64,000 nucleotides of DNA from CADEDH01 sp963732695 (GTDB taxonomy: Bacteria; Actinomycetota; Acidimicrobiia; Acidimicrobiales; SZUA-35). Under the pieces are notes generated by a model, which was not told the origin of the DNA, did not search any database, and saw nothing but the letters and a program-made list of their open reading frames with translations. Below, in pieces: positions 32,953-42,571 of the stretch. A program made the translations under genes and the position numbers. Every line of letters begins with the position of its first letter. Position 1 is the first letter of the stretch. The stretch is taken from the NCBI GenBank assembly GCA_963732695.1, contig CAVTAP010000008.1, positions 496,001 through 560,000 on the forward strand, given 5' to 3'.

Positions 32953-34305
32953 TCACTCCTTGGAGGGTGCTTCCACAATGACCACGACCGGGCTGGAACC
33001 GGCCGGCCGAACGGGCTCCGGATCGTGCTCCAGAGCCAGCTCGGGGGCCGCTTCGGGGATCGGTTGGCGACCGCCCCCGGCCGTCGCCGGGAGGGCCGGA
33101 TCGGGCTCGACCATGGCCAGCGCCGGCGGGGCGGCGGTGACGCTGAGCGGCCGCTGGCGGCGGTGGCGGGCGGCCCGCCCCAGCTGGCGCAGGGAGGAGT
33201 CGAGCCGGAAGCCCGGCCGGAACAGGGTGAACAGCACGAGGGCGGCGGCCCCCACACCGAGGGGCACGATGGCGTCGCCCTGGCCCTCGTTGTAGGTGGG
33301 GTAGAGCACGAAGGCCGACAGCAGGGCCGTCCAGGCCCACAGGATCCACACCGTGCGCCGATGGCCGTGACCGAGGCGGACCAGGCGGTGATGGAGGTGG
33401 TCCTTGTCGGCGGTGGCCACCCCCTTGCCGCTGCGGGCCCGGCGCAGGATGGCGAAGGCGGTGTCGAGCATCGGCACCCCCAGGATCACCAGGGGGATGG
33501 CCAGGGGGGCGTAGAAGAAGAAGGTCTGGCCGCTGTAGGGATCAGGGGTGCGGCCGCCCACGGCAATGGTCGACGCCGCCATCAGCGCCCCCAGCAGCAG
33601 CGCGCCGCCGTCGCCCATGAAGATCCGGGCCGGGAACACGTTCCAGGGCAGGAAACCGGTGCAGATGCCGAGCACGGCCGCCGCCACCAGCGGGCCCACG
33701 TTGCCCTCCCGCAGCAGGCCGACGCCGGGATCACCCAGCCGGATCCCGTAGAGCAGGAAGGCGGTGGCCCCGATGCCCATGATCCCGGCGGCCAGCCCGT
33801 CGAGCCCGTCGATGAAGTTGACGGCGCTGGTCATGCCCAGCACCCAGATCACGGTGGCCACGAAGGCCAGGTCGTAGCCGAGGGGAAACAGGTCGAGGAA
33901 GGGGACCCGGAACCAGAAGATCGACACCCCGCCGGCGGCCAGCAGCCCGGCGGCCACGATCGTGCCGGCCAGCTTGGCCGGGGGCGACAGCTCGATCACG
34001 TCGTCCAGTGCCCCCACCAGGTAGGCGACGGTGGCACAGGCCAGCACCCCCCAGGGCTCGGTGGACTTGTCGAACACGGCGTCGAACCGGCCGCTCTGCC
34101 AGGCCACCACGAAGGCGGCCACGAAGCCCAGGAACATGGCCCCTCCGCCCAGGGCCGAGGTCGGCCGCTCGTGCTGGCGCCGGGAGTCGGGCGCCACCAG
34201 CAGCCCGAGGCGGTTGGAGAGCAGGAGGAACAGGGGCACGGTGGCCACCGTCACGATGAAGCCGGCCCCCGCCACCAGCAGGTACGACGTCAGCTCCGGC
34301 CTCAT
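32953..34305 (-). CDS. WecA/TagO-like undecaprenyl-phosphate sugar-1-phosphate transferase
   Basis: A 450-residue polytopic transferase of the MraY/WecA family. It has about eleven helices plus family motifs: RRQHERPTSALGGGAMFLGF at the first cytoplasmic loop, NFIDGLDGLAAGI, the metal-binding FMGDGGALLLG and the C-terminal HHRLVRLGHGHRRTV. It moves a sugar-1-phosphate (probably GlcNAc) from UDP-sugar to undecaprenyl phosphate, starting synthesis of a wall polymer. The C-terminal 80 residues are a Pro/Arg-rich tail absent in E. coli WecA. Many actinobacteria keep this gene just upstream of atp. Confidence 0.9.
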   Translation of the reverse strand: MRPELTSYLLVAGAGFIVTVATVPLFLLLSNRLGLLVAPDSRRQHERPTSALGGGAMFLGFVAAFVVAWQSGRFDAVFDKSTEPWGVLACATVAYLVGALDDVIELSPPAKLAGTIVAAGLLAAGGVSIFWFRVPFLDLFPLGYDLAFVATVIWVLGMTSAVNFIDGLDGLAAGIMGIGATAFLLYGIRLGDPGVGLLREGNVGPLVAAAVLGICTGFLPWNVFPARIFMGDGGALLLGALMAASTIAVGGRTPDPYSGQTFFFYAPLAIPLVILGVPMLDTAFAILRRARSGKGVATADKDHLHHRLVRLGHGHRRTVWILWAWTALLSAFVLYPTYNEGQGDAIVPLGVGAAALVLFTLFRPGFRLDSSLRQLGRAARHRRQRPLSVTAAPPALAMVEPDPALPATAGGGRQPIPEAAPELALEHDPEPVRPAGSSPVVVIVEAPSKE

Positions 34306-34411
34306 CGGCCGCGCCGCATCGAGTCACTGGCCGTCGGGCGCACCACGTCTACGAAGGTACCCGGTCCGGCCCGGTCCAGGCGGTCACGTTCCTGTCGGCT
34401 CAACGGCGGCC

Positions 34412-34484
34412 CGAACCCGAGGCGCCCAAGGGGCGCACGTCGGCGTTCGCCGAAGGCGAACCCGAGGCGCCCAAGGGGCGCACG

Positions 34485-34486
<2 letters not shown>
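34412..34486. repeat. Double-hairpin interspersed repeat, two copies
   Basis: CGAACCCGAGGCGCCCAAGG plus GGCGCACGTC occurs at 34412-34441 and 34457-34486, separated by GGCGTTCGCCGAAGG. It consists of a GGCGCCC-type hairpin, the constant stretch AACCCGAG and a TTCGCC/GGCGAA hairpin. Related elements occur inverted at 60362-60427 and 47297-47338. The second copy abuts the glyA stop codon, so it may end the glyA transcript. Confidence 0.85.
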
Positions 34487-35732
<1,246 letters not shown>

Positions 35733-35766
35733 GGGCGGTTCTCCTTGTCGGCGGCGTCGTTGCCGG

Positions 35767-36222
35767 TCAGTGCTGGTCTTGCGGTACGTGTTCGAGGGCG
35801 CTGATCTTGTCGACCCGGCCCTGGTGGCGGCCACCGCCGAAGCCGGCGGAGAGCCAGGCGTCCACGGCGTCGAGCGCCACCTGCACCCCCGTGAGGCGCT
35901 GACCCAGGCACAGGACGTTGGCGTCGTTGTGCTCCCGGGCCAGGCGGGCCGAGGTGGCGTCGTGGACCGTGGCGGCCCGGACCCCGGGCACCTTGTTGGC
36001 GGCGATGGCGATGCCGATGCCGCTGCCGCACACGGCGACCCCCAGGTCGGCCTGCCCGCCCACCACCGCTCGCCCGACGGCGGCTCCGTAATCGGGGTAG
36101 TCGACCGAGGACGCGTCGTGGGTGCCGAGATCGGTGACGTCGTGCCCGGCGGCCTGCAGGTGCTCAGCCACGGCCGCCTTCAGCTCGATGCCGGCATGGT
36201 CGGATCCCACCACGAGGCGCAT
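35767..36222 (-). CDS. rpiB: Ribose-5-phosphate isomerase B
   Basis: A 151-residue RpiB. It opens MRLVVGSDHAGIELKAAV, has the active-site segment VCGSGIGIAIAANKVPGVRA with the catalytic-type Cys and HNDANVLCLGQRLTG. It interconverts ribose-5-phosphate and ribulose-5-phosphate. It sits upstream of glyA on the same strand and is separated from prmC by a palindromic repeat (36252-36298). Confidence 0.95.
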   Translation of the reverse strand: MRLVVGSDHAGIELKAAVAEHLQAAGHDVTDLGTHDASSVDYPDYGAAVGRAVVGGQADLGVAVCGSGIGIAIAANKVPGVRAATVHDATSARLAREHNDANVLCLGQRLTGVQVALDAVDAWLSAGFGGGRHQGRVDKISALEHVPQDQH

Positions 36223-36251
36223 GTCATCTGAGGGTACCGGCCCCTCACGGC

Positions 36252-36298
36252 GAACTCTGACGGCGCAGCCCAGGAAACGGGACCTGGTGTCAGAGTTC
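36252..36298. repeat. Palindromic repeat, AACTCTGAC family, between prmC and rpiB
   Basis: GAACTCTGAC (36252-36261) and GTCAGAGTTC (36289-36298) form a perfect 10-bp inverted repeat with a 27-base interior containing a smaller CCAGG/CCTGG pair. A close relative lies at 38464-38508 upstream of prfA, so the two copies bracket prmC-prfA. Confidence 0.85.
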
Positions 36299-36328
36299 CC
36301 GGTGGTGGGCGCCGGCGGGCGGGCGCCG

Positions 36329-37315
36329 TCAGCGGGGCTGGGGGTGGCGGGCGACGACGGCCCGGGGCCGGCCGGTGAGGTCGGGCTCCACCGCCACCTC
36401 GGCGAACCGGGCCCGGGCCCGGTCGGCCACCGCCTCGGCCTGGGCCGGGGCCAGCTCCAGCACCAGGGCGCCGGCCGCCACCAGCCAGGCCGGGGCCTCC
36501 TCCACCAGATGGGTCAGGTGCTCGGTGCCGTCGGGGCCGGCGTAGAGGGCCGAGGCCGGCTCCCACGCCGCCACCAACGGGTCGATCTCGTCGCCGTGGG
36601 CCACGTAGGGCGGGTTCGACACGATCACGCCGAACCGGCCGGCCAGCTCCGCCGGCAGGGCCTCGAACCAGGAGCCGGTGGCCACCCGCACCCGGGTGCC
36701 GGGCCGGCCCAGCCCGGCGATGTTGGCCCGGGCCACCTCCAGCGCAGCCGGCGAGGCGTCGGTGAGCCACACCTCGGCTCCGTCGTGCTCGGCCGCCAGC
36801 GACAGCCCGATGGCACCCGAGCCGGTGCCCAGGTCGGCGGCCAGCACGGCCGCCCCCCGGGGGGCCAGCCGGTGGAGCTCGACCAGGGCCAGGCCGGCCA
36901 CCACCTCGGTCTCGGGGCGGGGGATCAGCACCCGGTGGTCGACGAAGAGATCGAGCCGGCGGAAGCTCCACTCCCCCAGCACGTACTGCAACGGCTCGCC
37001 GGCGGCCCGGCGTCGGGTCATGCGGTCGATGGCGGCCACGCCCCGCACGGTGGCCGGCTGGTCGGCCAGGGTCGCCCATTCGGCGGTGTCGTCGGCCCCG
37101 CAGGCCCGCATCACGATCCACTGCCCCTGGCGCTGGGCCCCCTCGATACCGGAGACCACGAGGGCGTCGGCCACCTCCCGGGCCAGCTCACCCCACGAGA
37201 CCGTGCCGTCCACCCGGAGCTCGGCCCCGTCGTCGGGGCCGCCGGCCGAACCCGGCCCGGACGGGTCGGCGTCAGGCGGCGGCGGGGACGCCGGCTCAGA
37301 GGGATCAGTGGGCAC
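36329..37315 (-). CDS. prmC: Release factor glutamine methyltransferase
   Basis: A 328-residue PrmC/HemK. The N-terminal helical domain is preceded by a disordered Pro/Asp/Gly-rich lead of about 35 residues. The catalytic domain has motif I DLGTGSGAIGLSLAAEH and the signature VSNPPYVA (NPPY), which positions the glutamine amide. It methylates the GGQ glutamine of release factors. It overlaps the 3' end of prfA, its substrate's gene, by 11 bases. Confidence 0.95.
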   Translation of the reverse strand: MPTDPSEPASPPPPDADPSGPGSAGGPDDGAELRVDGTVSWGELAREVADALVVSGIEGAQRQGQWIVMRACGADDTAEWATLADQPATVRGVAAIDRMTRRRAAGEPLQYVLGEWSFRRLDLFVDHRVLIPRPETEVVAGLALVELHRLAPRGAAVLAADLGTGSGAIGLSLAAEHDGAEVWLTDASPAALEVARANIAGLGRPGTRVRVATGSWFEALPAELAGRFGVIVSNPPYVAHGDEIDPLVAAWEPASALYAGPDGTEHLTHLVEEAPAWLVAAGALVLELAPAQAEAVADRARARFAEVAVEPDLTGRPRAVVARHPQPR

Positions 37316-38402
37316 CGGCGGCCTCGGGCTCGTCGGCCGAGGCCTGGAGCTGGCGCGTCCGCTCGTCCTGCACCAGGGCGTCGCTGATCTCGTCGAGCTC
37401 GCCGGCCAGGATACGGTCGAGCTTGTGGAGGGTGAGGCCGAGCCGGTGCTCGGTGACCCGGTTCTCCTTGAAGTTGTAGGTGCGGATCTTCTCCGACCGG
37501 CCGCCCATGCCCGTCTGGCTCTTGCGGGTGACCGCCGCCTCCGCCTCCTGGCGGCTCCGCTCCAGGTCGAGCAGACGGGCCCGCAGCACCTTGAGGGCCC
37601 GCTCCCGGTTCTGGATCTGGCTCTTCTCGTCCTGCATCGACACCACCAGACCGGTGGGCAGATGGGTGATCCGAACGGCCGAGTCGGTGGTGTTGACGTG
37701 CTGACCGCCGGCGCCCGACGAGCGGTAGGTGTCGACCCGCAGGTCGCCGGGGTCGATCTGGATCTCGACCTCGTCGGCCTCGGGCAGCACGATCACGGTG
37801 GCCGACGAGGTGTGGATGCGCCCCTGCGACTCGGTGACCGGCACCCGCTGCACCCGGTGGGGCCCCGCCTCGAACTTCATGCGGGTCCACACACCCGCTC
37901 CGGCCAGGGAGAACGTGATCTCGTCGAACCCGCCCAGGTCCGACACGCTGGCCCCCAGCACCTCCAGCGTCCACCCCTGGCGCGAGGCGTACGCCTTGTA
38001 CATCTCGAACAGGTCCCGGGCGAACAGGTTGGCCTCTTCGCCCCCCTCGGCCCCCCGGATCTCCACGATCACGTTGCGGCCGACGTTGGGGTCGGGCGGG
38101 AGCAGGAGAACCTTCAGCTCCTCCTCCAGCCGTGCGATGTCGGTCTCGGCCTGGGCCGCCTCGGCCCGCAGCTCGTCCCGCTCGGCCGGGCTGGCCTCGC
38201 TGAGCAGGGCTTTCACCGTCTCGACGGCTTCGTGACATTCCCGTAGGCGGACGGCCACGGCCACGATGTCACTCAGCTCGGCGTACCGCCGGGTCAGCTC
38301 CACGAACCGGCGGTTGTCGGCCGCGATCGCCGGGTCGCCCAGGCGGGCCTCCAGCTCCCGATGTTCGTCTTCCAGCCCACGCAGCCGCTCCAGCATCACC
38401 AT
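37305..38402 (-). CDS. prfA: Peptide chain release factor 1
   Basis: A 365-residue RF1. It recognises UAA/UAG through the tripeptide region HRVQRVPVTESQGRIHTS (PVT here where E. coli has PAT). The peptidyl-hydrolysis motif is SSGAGGQHVNTTDSAVRITH (GGQ). Upstream are helical segments (LERLRGLEDEHRELEARLGD). The start is ATG 38402 or ATG 38396; longer frames extend through the palindromic repeat upstream and are not supported. RF1 does not read UGA, so it would not compete at the selenocysteine codon at 55205. Confidence 0.96.
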   Translation of the reverse strand: MVMLERLRGLEDEHRELEARLGDPAIAADNRRFVELTRRYAELSDIVAVAVRLRECHEAVETVKALLSEASPAERDELRAEAAQAETDIARLEEELKVLLLPPDPNVGRNVIVEIRGAEGGEEANLFARDLFEMYKAYASRQGWTLEVLGASVSDLGGFDEITFSLAGAGVWTRMKFEAGPHRVQRVPVTESQGRIHTSSATVIVLPEADEVEIQIDPGDLRVDTYRSSGAGGQHVNTTDSAVRITHLPTGLVVSMQDEKSQIQNRERALKVLRARLLDLERSRQEAEAAVTRKSQTGMGGRSEKIRTYNFKENRVTEHRLGLTLHKLDRILAGELDEISDALVQDERTRQLQASADEPEAAGAH

Positions 38403-38463
38403 CGAGGCTACCCAGCCCCCACTCCCGCCCCGCCCGGCCGGCTCCCCACCCTTTCCCACCCGG

Positions 38464-38508
38464 ATCTCTGACACCGAGGCCCGGACGGCGGTACGCCGTG
38501 TCAGAGTT
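38464..38508. repeat. Palindromic repeat, AACTCTGAC family, upstream of prfA
   Basis: CTCTGACAC (38466-38474) and GTGTCAGAG (38498-38506) form a perfect 9-bp inverted repeat, extendable by two bases with one mismatch. The interior holds GGCGGTACGCC. It lies between the prfA start and the allophanate hydrolase stop and matches the element at 36252-36298. Confidence 0.85.
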
Positions 38509-38521
38509 CCGAGAAGAGGGG

Positions 38522-40372
38522 CTAGCGGGCGGCGAGCCAGGGGCGCCAGCCGCCGTGGGCGGTGATGTCGGCGGCGCCGGCCAGGCCGCCGGCTTCGCAC
38601 ACGAAGCCGAGTCGGGCCGTGCCGTCGGCCAGCGCCACGGTGCCCAACCCCAGGGGTGGGGCGATCCCGGCGGCGAAGGCGCCGACGGCGGCCGTGGGCA
38701 GGGCCCACACCTCCACCTCGACGGCCGCCCCGCCGGCCCCCACCCCGTCGCCCACCCGCTCCAGGGCCGGGCGCCGGCCGTCGGGCAGGGCCCACAGTCG
38801 GTAGCACGGGGCCGTTGCCGTACGGGCCACGAGGGCACCGCCCACCTCGGTGAGCTGCCCGTTCAGCGGTTGACCCTCCAGGTGGGCGCCGACCACCACC
38901 AGCTCGGTGACCCCGATCGGGGCCGGCAGCCCGGCGGCCCCGTCACCCGGGACAGCGCCCGGGACAGCCGCCGGGGCCACCGCCGGATCGAGCAGAGCCC
39001 GGGCCAGGGCGGCCAGGCGGCGGTCGCTGCCGGCCGGGCCGTGGAACGTGAGCCCGGCCCCCGGCACCGGCCCCCCGGTACCGACCCGGACGGCCGACGG
39101 GTCGGGCACGGTGAGGGCGGCCAGGTCACAGATGTTGGTGAACGTCGTGTAGCGGCCGAGAGCGGCGTTGGCCCCGATCGGGTCGGCCGCCACCTCCTCC
39201 AACGTCGGGATCCGGGCCACGGTGGGCAGGGCCAGGGCGTGGAGCCGGCCCCACAGGGGGGCGACCTCCCGGCGGGCGGCGTACACCCGGGTCAGCACCC
39301 GGTGGTAGTCGACGGCCGTCCACCGGGCGGCGTCACCGATGATCCGGCCCGTCACCTCCACCAGGGCGTCGGGGTGCTCGGCCATGAAGTCGCCGACGGC
39401 GGCCAGGCGCTCGGCCACCAGGGCGTCGCCGTAGAGGAGCTGGCCGGCGGCCAGGAACGGGGTCAGGTCCACCGGCTCCAACTCGGCCCCCAGGAGGGCC
39501 AGCCGCTCCAGCAGCTGCTGGTACGACCGGGCCAGGGCCGGATCGAGCCGCACCAGCTCACCCTCGCCCACCACCCCGATCCGGGCCCGGTCGATCCGCA
39601 CCGGCGGGAGCTGGGCCCGATCGCCGGGCGCCCGCTGCCACGGGTCGTGGGGGTCGGGCCCGTCGAGCAGCACGAACGCGGCCTCGGCGTCGGCCACGGT
39701 GGCGGCGAACACCGACACGCAGTCGAGCGAGGCGCAGGCCGGCACCACACCGGTGGCCGGCACCAGACCCCGGGTGGGCTTGAGCCCCACCACCTGGTTG
39801 GCCGCCGCCGGCACCCGGCCCGAGCCGGCGGTGTCGGTGCCCAGAGCCAGGGTGACCAGCCCGGCGGCCACGGCCACGGCCGAGCCGCTGCTCGACCCGC
39901 CGGGCACCAGGGTGGGATCGAGCACGTTACGGGCCGTGCCGTAGGGCGTGCGGGTGCCCACCAGGCCGGTGGCGAACTGGTCGAGGTTGGCCTTGCCCAC
40001 GTAGAGGGCGCCGGCGTCGAGCAGGCGACGCACCGCCGGGGCGTCGGCCGCCGGGGTGTAGGCGAAGGCGGGGCAGGCGGCGGTGGTGGGCACACCGGCC
40101 ACGTCGATGTTGTCCTTCACCGCGAACGGCACGCCGAACAATGGAAGCCGGGCCCGCTCCTCGGCTGGGAGGCGGTCGAGGGCAGCGGCCCGATCGGCCA
40201 GGTCGGGGGTCAGGCCGCCGATGAGCACGGCCGGATCGGCCAGCACCTCGTGGGCGGCGGCCACCGCCGCCGCCACCTGGGCCACGGTGGCGCCCTGGGC
40301 GTAGGCGCGCCGCAGGCCGCCGAGGGTGATGTCGGTGAGAGCCGGGCCCGGGTCCGGCGGGCCGCCACTCAC
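38522..40372 (-). CDS. atzF: Allophanate hydrolase
   Basis: A 616-residue two-domain enzyme. The amidase-signature domain carries the triad K86 (PFAVKDNIDV), cis-Ser S160 and nucleophile S184 (GTDTAGSGRVP). These correspond to AtzF K91-S165-S189 at a constant offset of five. The C-terminal domain (from about residue 480: VVVGAHLEGQPLNGQLTEVG to DITAHGGWRPWL) is the decarboxylating domain seen in full-length allophanate hydrolases. The enzyme converts allophanate to ammonia and CO2. The start is GTG 40372 (GTGA overlap with the biuret hydrolase stop). It is the last gene of the operon. Confidence 0.93.
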   Translation of the reverse strand: MSGGPPDPGPALTDITLGGLRRAYAQGATVAQVAAAVAAAHEVLADPAVLIGGLTPDLADRAAALDRLPAEERARLPLFGVPFAVKDNIDVAGVPTTAACPAFAYTPAADAPAVRRLLDAGALYVGKANLDQFATGLVGTRTPYGTARNVLDPTLVPGGSSSGSAVAVAAGLVTLALGTDTAGSGRVPAAANQVVGLKPTRGLVPATGVVPACASLDCVSVFAATVADAEAAFVLLDGPDPHDPWQRAPGDRAQLPPVRIDRARIGVVGEGELVRLDPALARSYQQLLERLALLGAELEPVDLTPFLAAGQLLYGDALVAERLAAVGDFMAEHPDALVEVTGRIIGDAARWTAVDYHRVLTRVYAARREVAPLWGRLHALALPTVARIPTLEEVAADPIGANAALGRYTTFTNICDLAALTVPDPSAVRVGTGGPVPGAGLTFHGPAGSDRRLAALARALLDPAVAPAAVPGAVPGDGAAGLPAPIGVTELVVVGAHLEGQPLNGQLTEVGGALVARTATAPCYRLWALPDGRRPALERVGDGVGAGGAAVEVEVWALPTAAVGAFAAGIAPPLGLGTVALADGTARLGFVCEAGGLAGAADITAHGGWRPWLAAR

Positions 40373-41061
40373 GCCTTCAGGGCGGCGAGGAAATCGTCGG
40401 AGGTGCAGTGCGCCCCGAACACCCCGCCCTGCATCGTGATCATCTTCAGCGCCGCCTGGTAGTTGCCGTAGTCGGTGGCGCCGGTGCAGTCCGACAGGAG
40501 CAGGCACTCGTAGCCCCGGTCGTTGGCGTCGCGCATCGTGGTGTGGACGCACACGTCGGTCGTGATCCCGGTGAACACGATGTGGGTCACCCCCCGGCGC
40601 TGGAGGATCAGGTCGAGGTCGGTGGCGTAGAACGACCCCTTGCCCGGCTTGTCGATGATCGGCTCGTCGTCGATGGGATAGACCTCGGGCACGATGTCCC
40701 AACCCGGCTCACCCCGCACCAGGATGCGGCCACAGGGGCCGGGGTCGCCGATCCCGCCCCCCACCCTCTTCGACCGCCACAGCTTGTTGGCCGGCAGGTC
40801 GGACAGGTCGGGGCGGTGGCCCTCCCGGGTGTGGAGCACGTGTATCCCGGCCTCCCGGGCGGCGGCCAGCACCCGCTGGGTCGGCTCCAGACCGGCCCGG
40901 GTGAGGTTGAGGTCGTAGCCCATGGCGTCGACGTAGCCGCCGGGGCCGCAGAAGTCGGTCTGCCAGTCGATGTTGATGAGGGCCGTGCGAGCCGTGTCGA
41001 ACGAGCCGTCGTAGGGCCAGGGATAGGGGTCGGCCCCGTCGATTGCGGGATGGATGCTCAC
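40369..41061 (-). CDS. biuH: Biuret amidohydrolase (isochorismatase-like cysteine hydrolase)
   Basis: A 230-residue cysteine hydrolase. It matches BiuH throughout: ADPYPWPYDG, ALINIDWQTDFCGPGGYVD, HTREGHRPDLSDLPANK, GRILVRGEPGWDIVPE, DKPGKGSFYATDL, TGITTDVCVHTTMRDAND. The catalytic triad is D36, K141 and C171. It hydrolyses biuret to allophanate and ammonia, feeding the allophanate hydrolase whose gene overlaps it by four bases. The start is GTG 41061 with AAGGAG about a dozen bases upstream. Ureidoacrylate or related amides are less likely given the neighbour. Confidence 0.92.
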   Translation of the reverse strand: MSIHPAIDGADPYPWPYDGSFDTARTALINIDWQTDFCGPGGYVDAMGYDLNLTRAGLEPTQRVLAAAREAGIHVLHTREGHRPDLSDLPANKLWRSKRVGGGIGDPGPCGRILVRGEPGWDIVPEVYPIDDEPIIDKPGKGSFYATDLDLILQRRGVTHIVFTGITTDVCVHTTMRDANDRGYECLLLSDCTGATDYGNYQAALKMITMQGGVFGAHCTSDDFLAALKA

Positions 41062-41117
41062 GTCGGTGGACTCCTTCAAGTCTCGGAACGGTGCGGTGGT
41101 GAATGGTCGGGTTCGGG

Positions 41118-41750
41118 TCAGGCGGCGGGGCAGCGGCAGGAGGCGGTGAGGGCGTCGAGCACCGGGGCGGTGGCGCCCACGGCGCCGAAGATGCCGCCCG
41201 ACATCTCGATCATCGACACCGTCCGGGGGGTCAGGTCGGGGTCGAGGGCCACGCAGGCGTCGACCACCACCAGGCATTCGAGGCCGGCGTCGTTGGCCGA
41301 GCGCAGCGTGGAGTGGACCGTGGTCTCCAGCCCGAAGCCGGCCAGCAGGAGCTGGTCGACGCCGGCCCGGCGCAGGAGGGCGGCCAGCGGCCCGCCGTAC
41401 AGCCCGTCCACGCCGGCGGCGGTCACGCTCACCGCGCCGGGGATGGCCCCCACCGGCGGCACCGGCGCGGCCGATCCCGGCACCGGCCCCCGGACCGGGA
41501 GCGGCGGGTGGGCCACGGTGAACGTGCGGTCGACGGCCGAGGCCAGGCGCACGATGTTGGCCACGGCGGCCGCCACCGCCCCGTTGCCGGCGGGGGCCAC
41601 GGCGGCCCGCCAGTGCTCGTCCCATCCCGTCACCACCAGCGCCAGGCGGGCCGGGGCCAGCTTGCCGTCGTAGGGCCACGGGTAGGGGGTGGAGCCGGCC
41701 ACGTGCACCGGCTCGGTGGCACAGCACGGTCGGTTGGCGTCGGCGGTCAT
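41118..41750 (-). CDS. BiuH-like paralog lacking catalytic residues
   Basis: A 210-residue protein of the same family as its neighbour BiuH. They share the N-terminal STPYPWPYDGKL, the TVHSTLRSANDAGLECLVVV stretch and EMSGGIFGA. All three catalytic positions differ: Asp36 aligns with H46 (TGWDEH for IDWQTD), Lys141 with V115 and Cys171 with T144 (LETTVHSTLR for TDVCVHTTMR). The rest of the fold is kept and the frame is intact, so it looks like a pseudoenzyme, perhaps a structural or regulatory subunit of BiuH. It overlaps the upstream alpha/beta hydrolase gene by four bases. Confidence 0.8.
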   Translation of the reverse strand: MTADANRPCCATEPVHVAGSTPYPWPYDGKLAPARLALVVTGWDEHWRAAVAPAGNGAVAAAVANIVRLASAVDRTFTVAHPPLPVRGPVPGSAAPVPPVGAIPGAVSVTAAGVDGLYGGPLAALLRRAGVDQLLLAGFGLETTVHSTLRSANDAGLECLVVVDACVALDPDLTPRTVSMIEMSGGIFGAVGATAPVLDALTASCRCPAA

Positions 41751-42571
41751 GGTTCGGTTGCTCCGGCAGGGGGTCGGACGGGGACGGAGGCATCGACGGC
41801 GTCGGCGATCACCCGCACGAACCCCTCGGGGTCCTCGTGGTGGGGGGTGTGGACGGCATCGAGCCGGGCGACGGACACCCCGGCGGCGGCCGCCACCGCC
41901 GCCGCCTCGTGGCGCCAGGGCGGCGAGTGCCGGCCCACGGTCCAGGTCAGCGGGGCGGCCACCCGGGCCAGGTCTGCGGGGTCGACGGCGAAGGCGCCGA
42001 AGCCGGGGGCCTCGGTGCGCACCGCATCGCCGGCCGCCACCGCCCGGGCCCGCACCGGCGGGGGGAGCGTGTCCCAGGTGGCGTCGGTGACGAGGCGGCG
42101 CAGGAAGCCCTCCACCCCGGCCGGGCCGGGCTCGGCGGCCAGGCGGGCCATGGAGGCCGTGATGCGTTCGTGCTGGGCCGGGGCGCCCGGGCCGAGCAGG
42201 GGCTCGTGGGCCACCACGGCGGCCAGCGCCGGGTGGCCCCGCAGCGCGAGCCCGAGAGCCAGGGTGGCGCCCCCGCTCACGCCGGCCACCACCACCGAGC
42301 GGGGCGGGCGACCGTCGAGCAGCCCGGCCAGATCGTCGAGGTGGCGGCCGAGGTCGGCCGTCGGCGGCCGGCCGTCGTAGCCCCGGCGGCGCACCACCGC
42401 CGGGGCCACGTCGCTGGCCCCCTCGAGACCCCCGGCCACCGCGGCGAAGAGCTCACCGTCGAGCCCTACGCCGTGGACCAGGAGCACAACCGTCGGCGGG
42501 CCGGCCGTCGAGTCGCCGCCGGGCGGCCCGCCGGCGGCGGGATCCACGGCGGGTGCGGGCGGCGGGACCAT
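41747..42571 (-). CDS. Alpha/beta hydrolase of the biuret operon
   Basis: A 274-residue alpha/beta hydrolase. It has the oxyanion segment VVLLVHGVGLDGELFAAVAG, the nucleophile elbow VVAGVSGGATLALG (Ser in GVSGG) and a final histidine near DAVHTPHHEDPEG. Its operon position suggests it acts on the imported compound or a ring-opened intermediate before biuret, for instance a substituted amide or ester, but no specific match is recognised. ATG 42571 shares one base with the upstream lipoprotein stop, and its stop overlaps the BiuH-like paralog by four bases. Confidence 0.78.
   Translation of the reverse strand: MVPPPAPAVDPAAGGPPGGDSTAGPPTVVLLVHGVGLDGELFAAVAGGLEGASDVAPAVVRRRGYDGRPPTADLGRHLDDLAGLLDGRPPRSVVVAGVSGGATLALGLALRGHPALAAVVAHEPLLGPGAPAQHERITASMARLAAEPGPAGVEGFLRRLVTDATWDTLPPPVRARAVAAGDAVRTEAPGFGAFAVDPADLARVAAPLTWTVGRHSPPWRHEAAAVAAAAGVSVARLDAVHTPHHEDPEGFVRVIADAVDASVPVRPPAGATEP

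Noticed and set aside
32478..33257. A long upstream extension of atpZ
   Set aside because: It crosses a good promoter and the start of the wecA-like gene's 3' region, and has shadow-type Arg/Pro-rich sequence.
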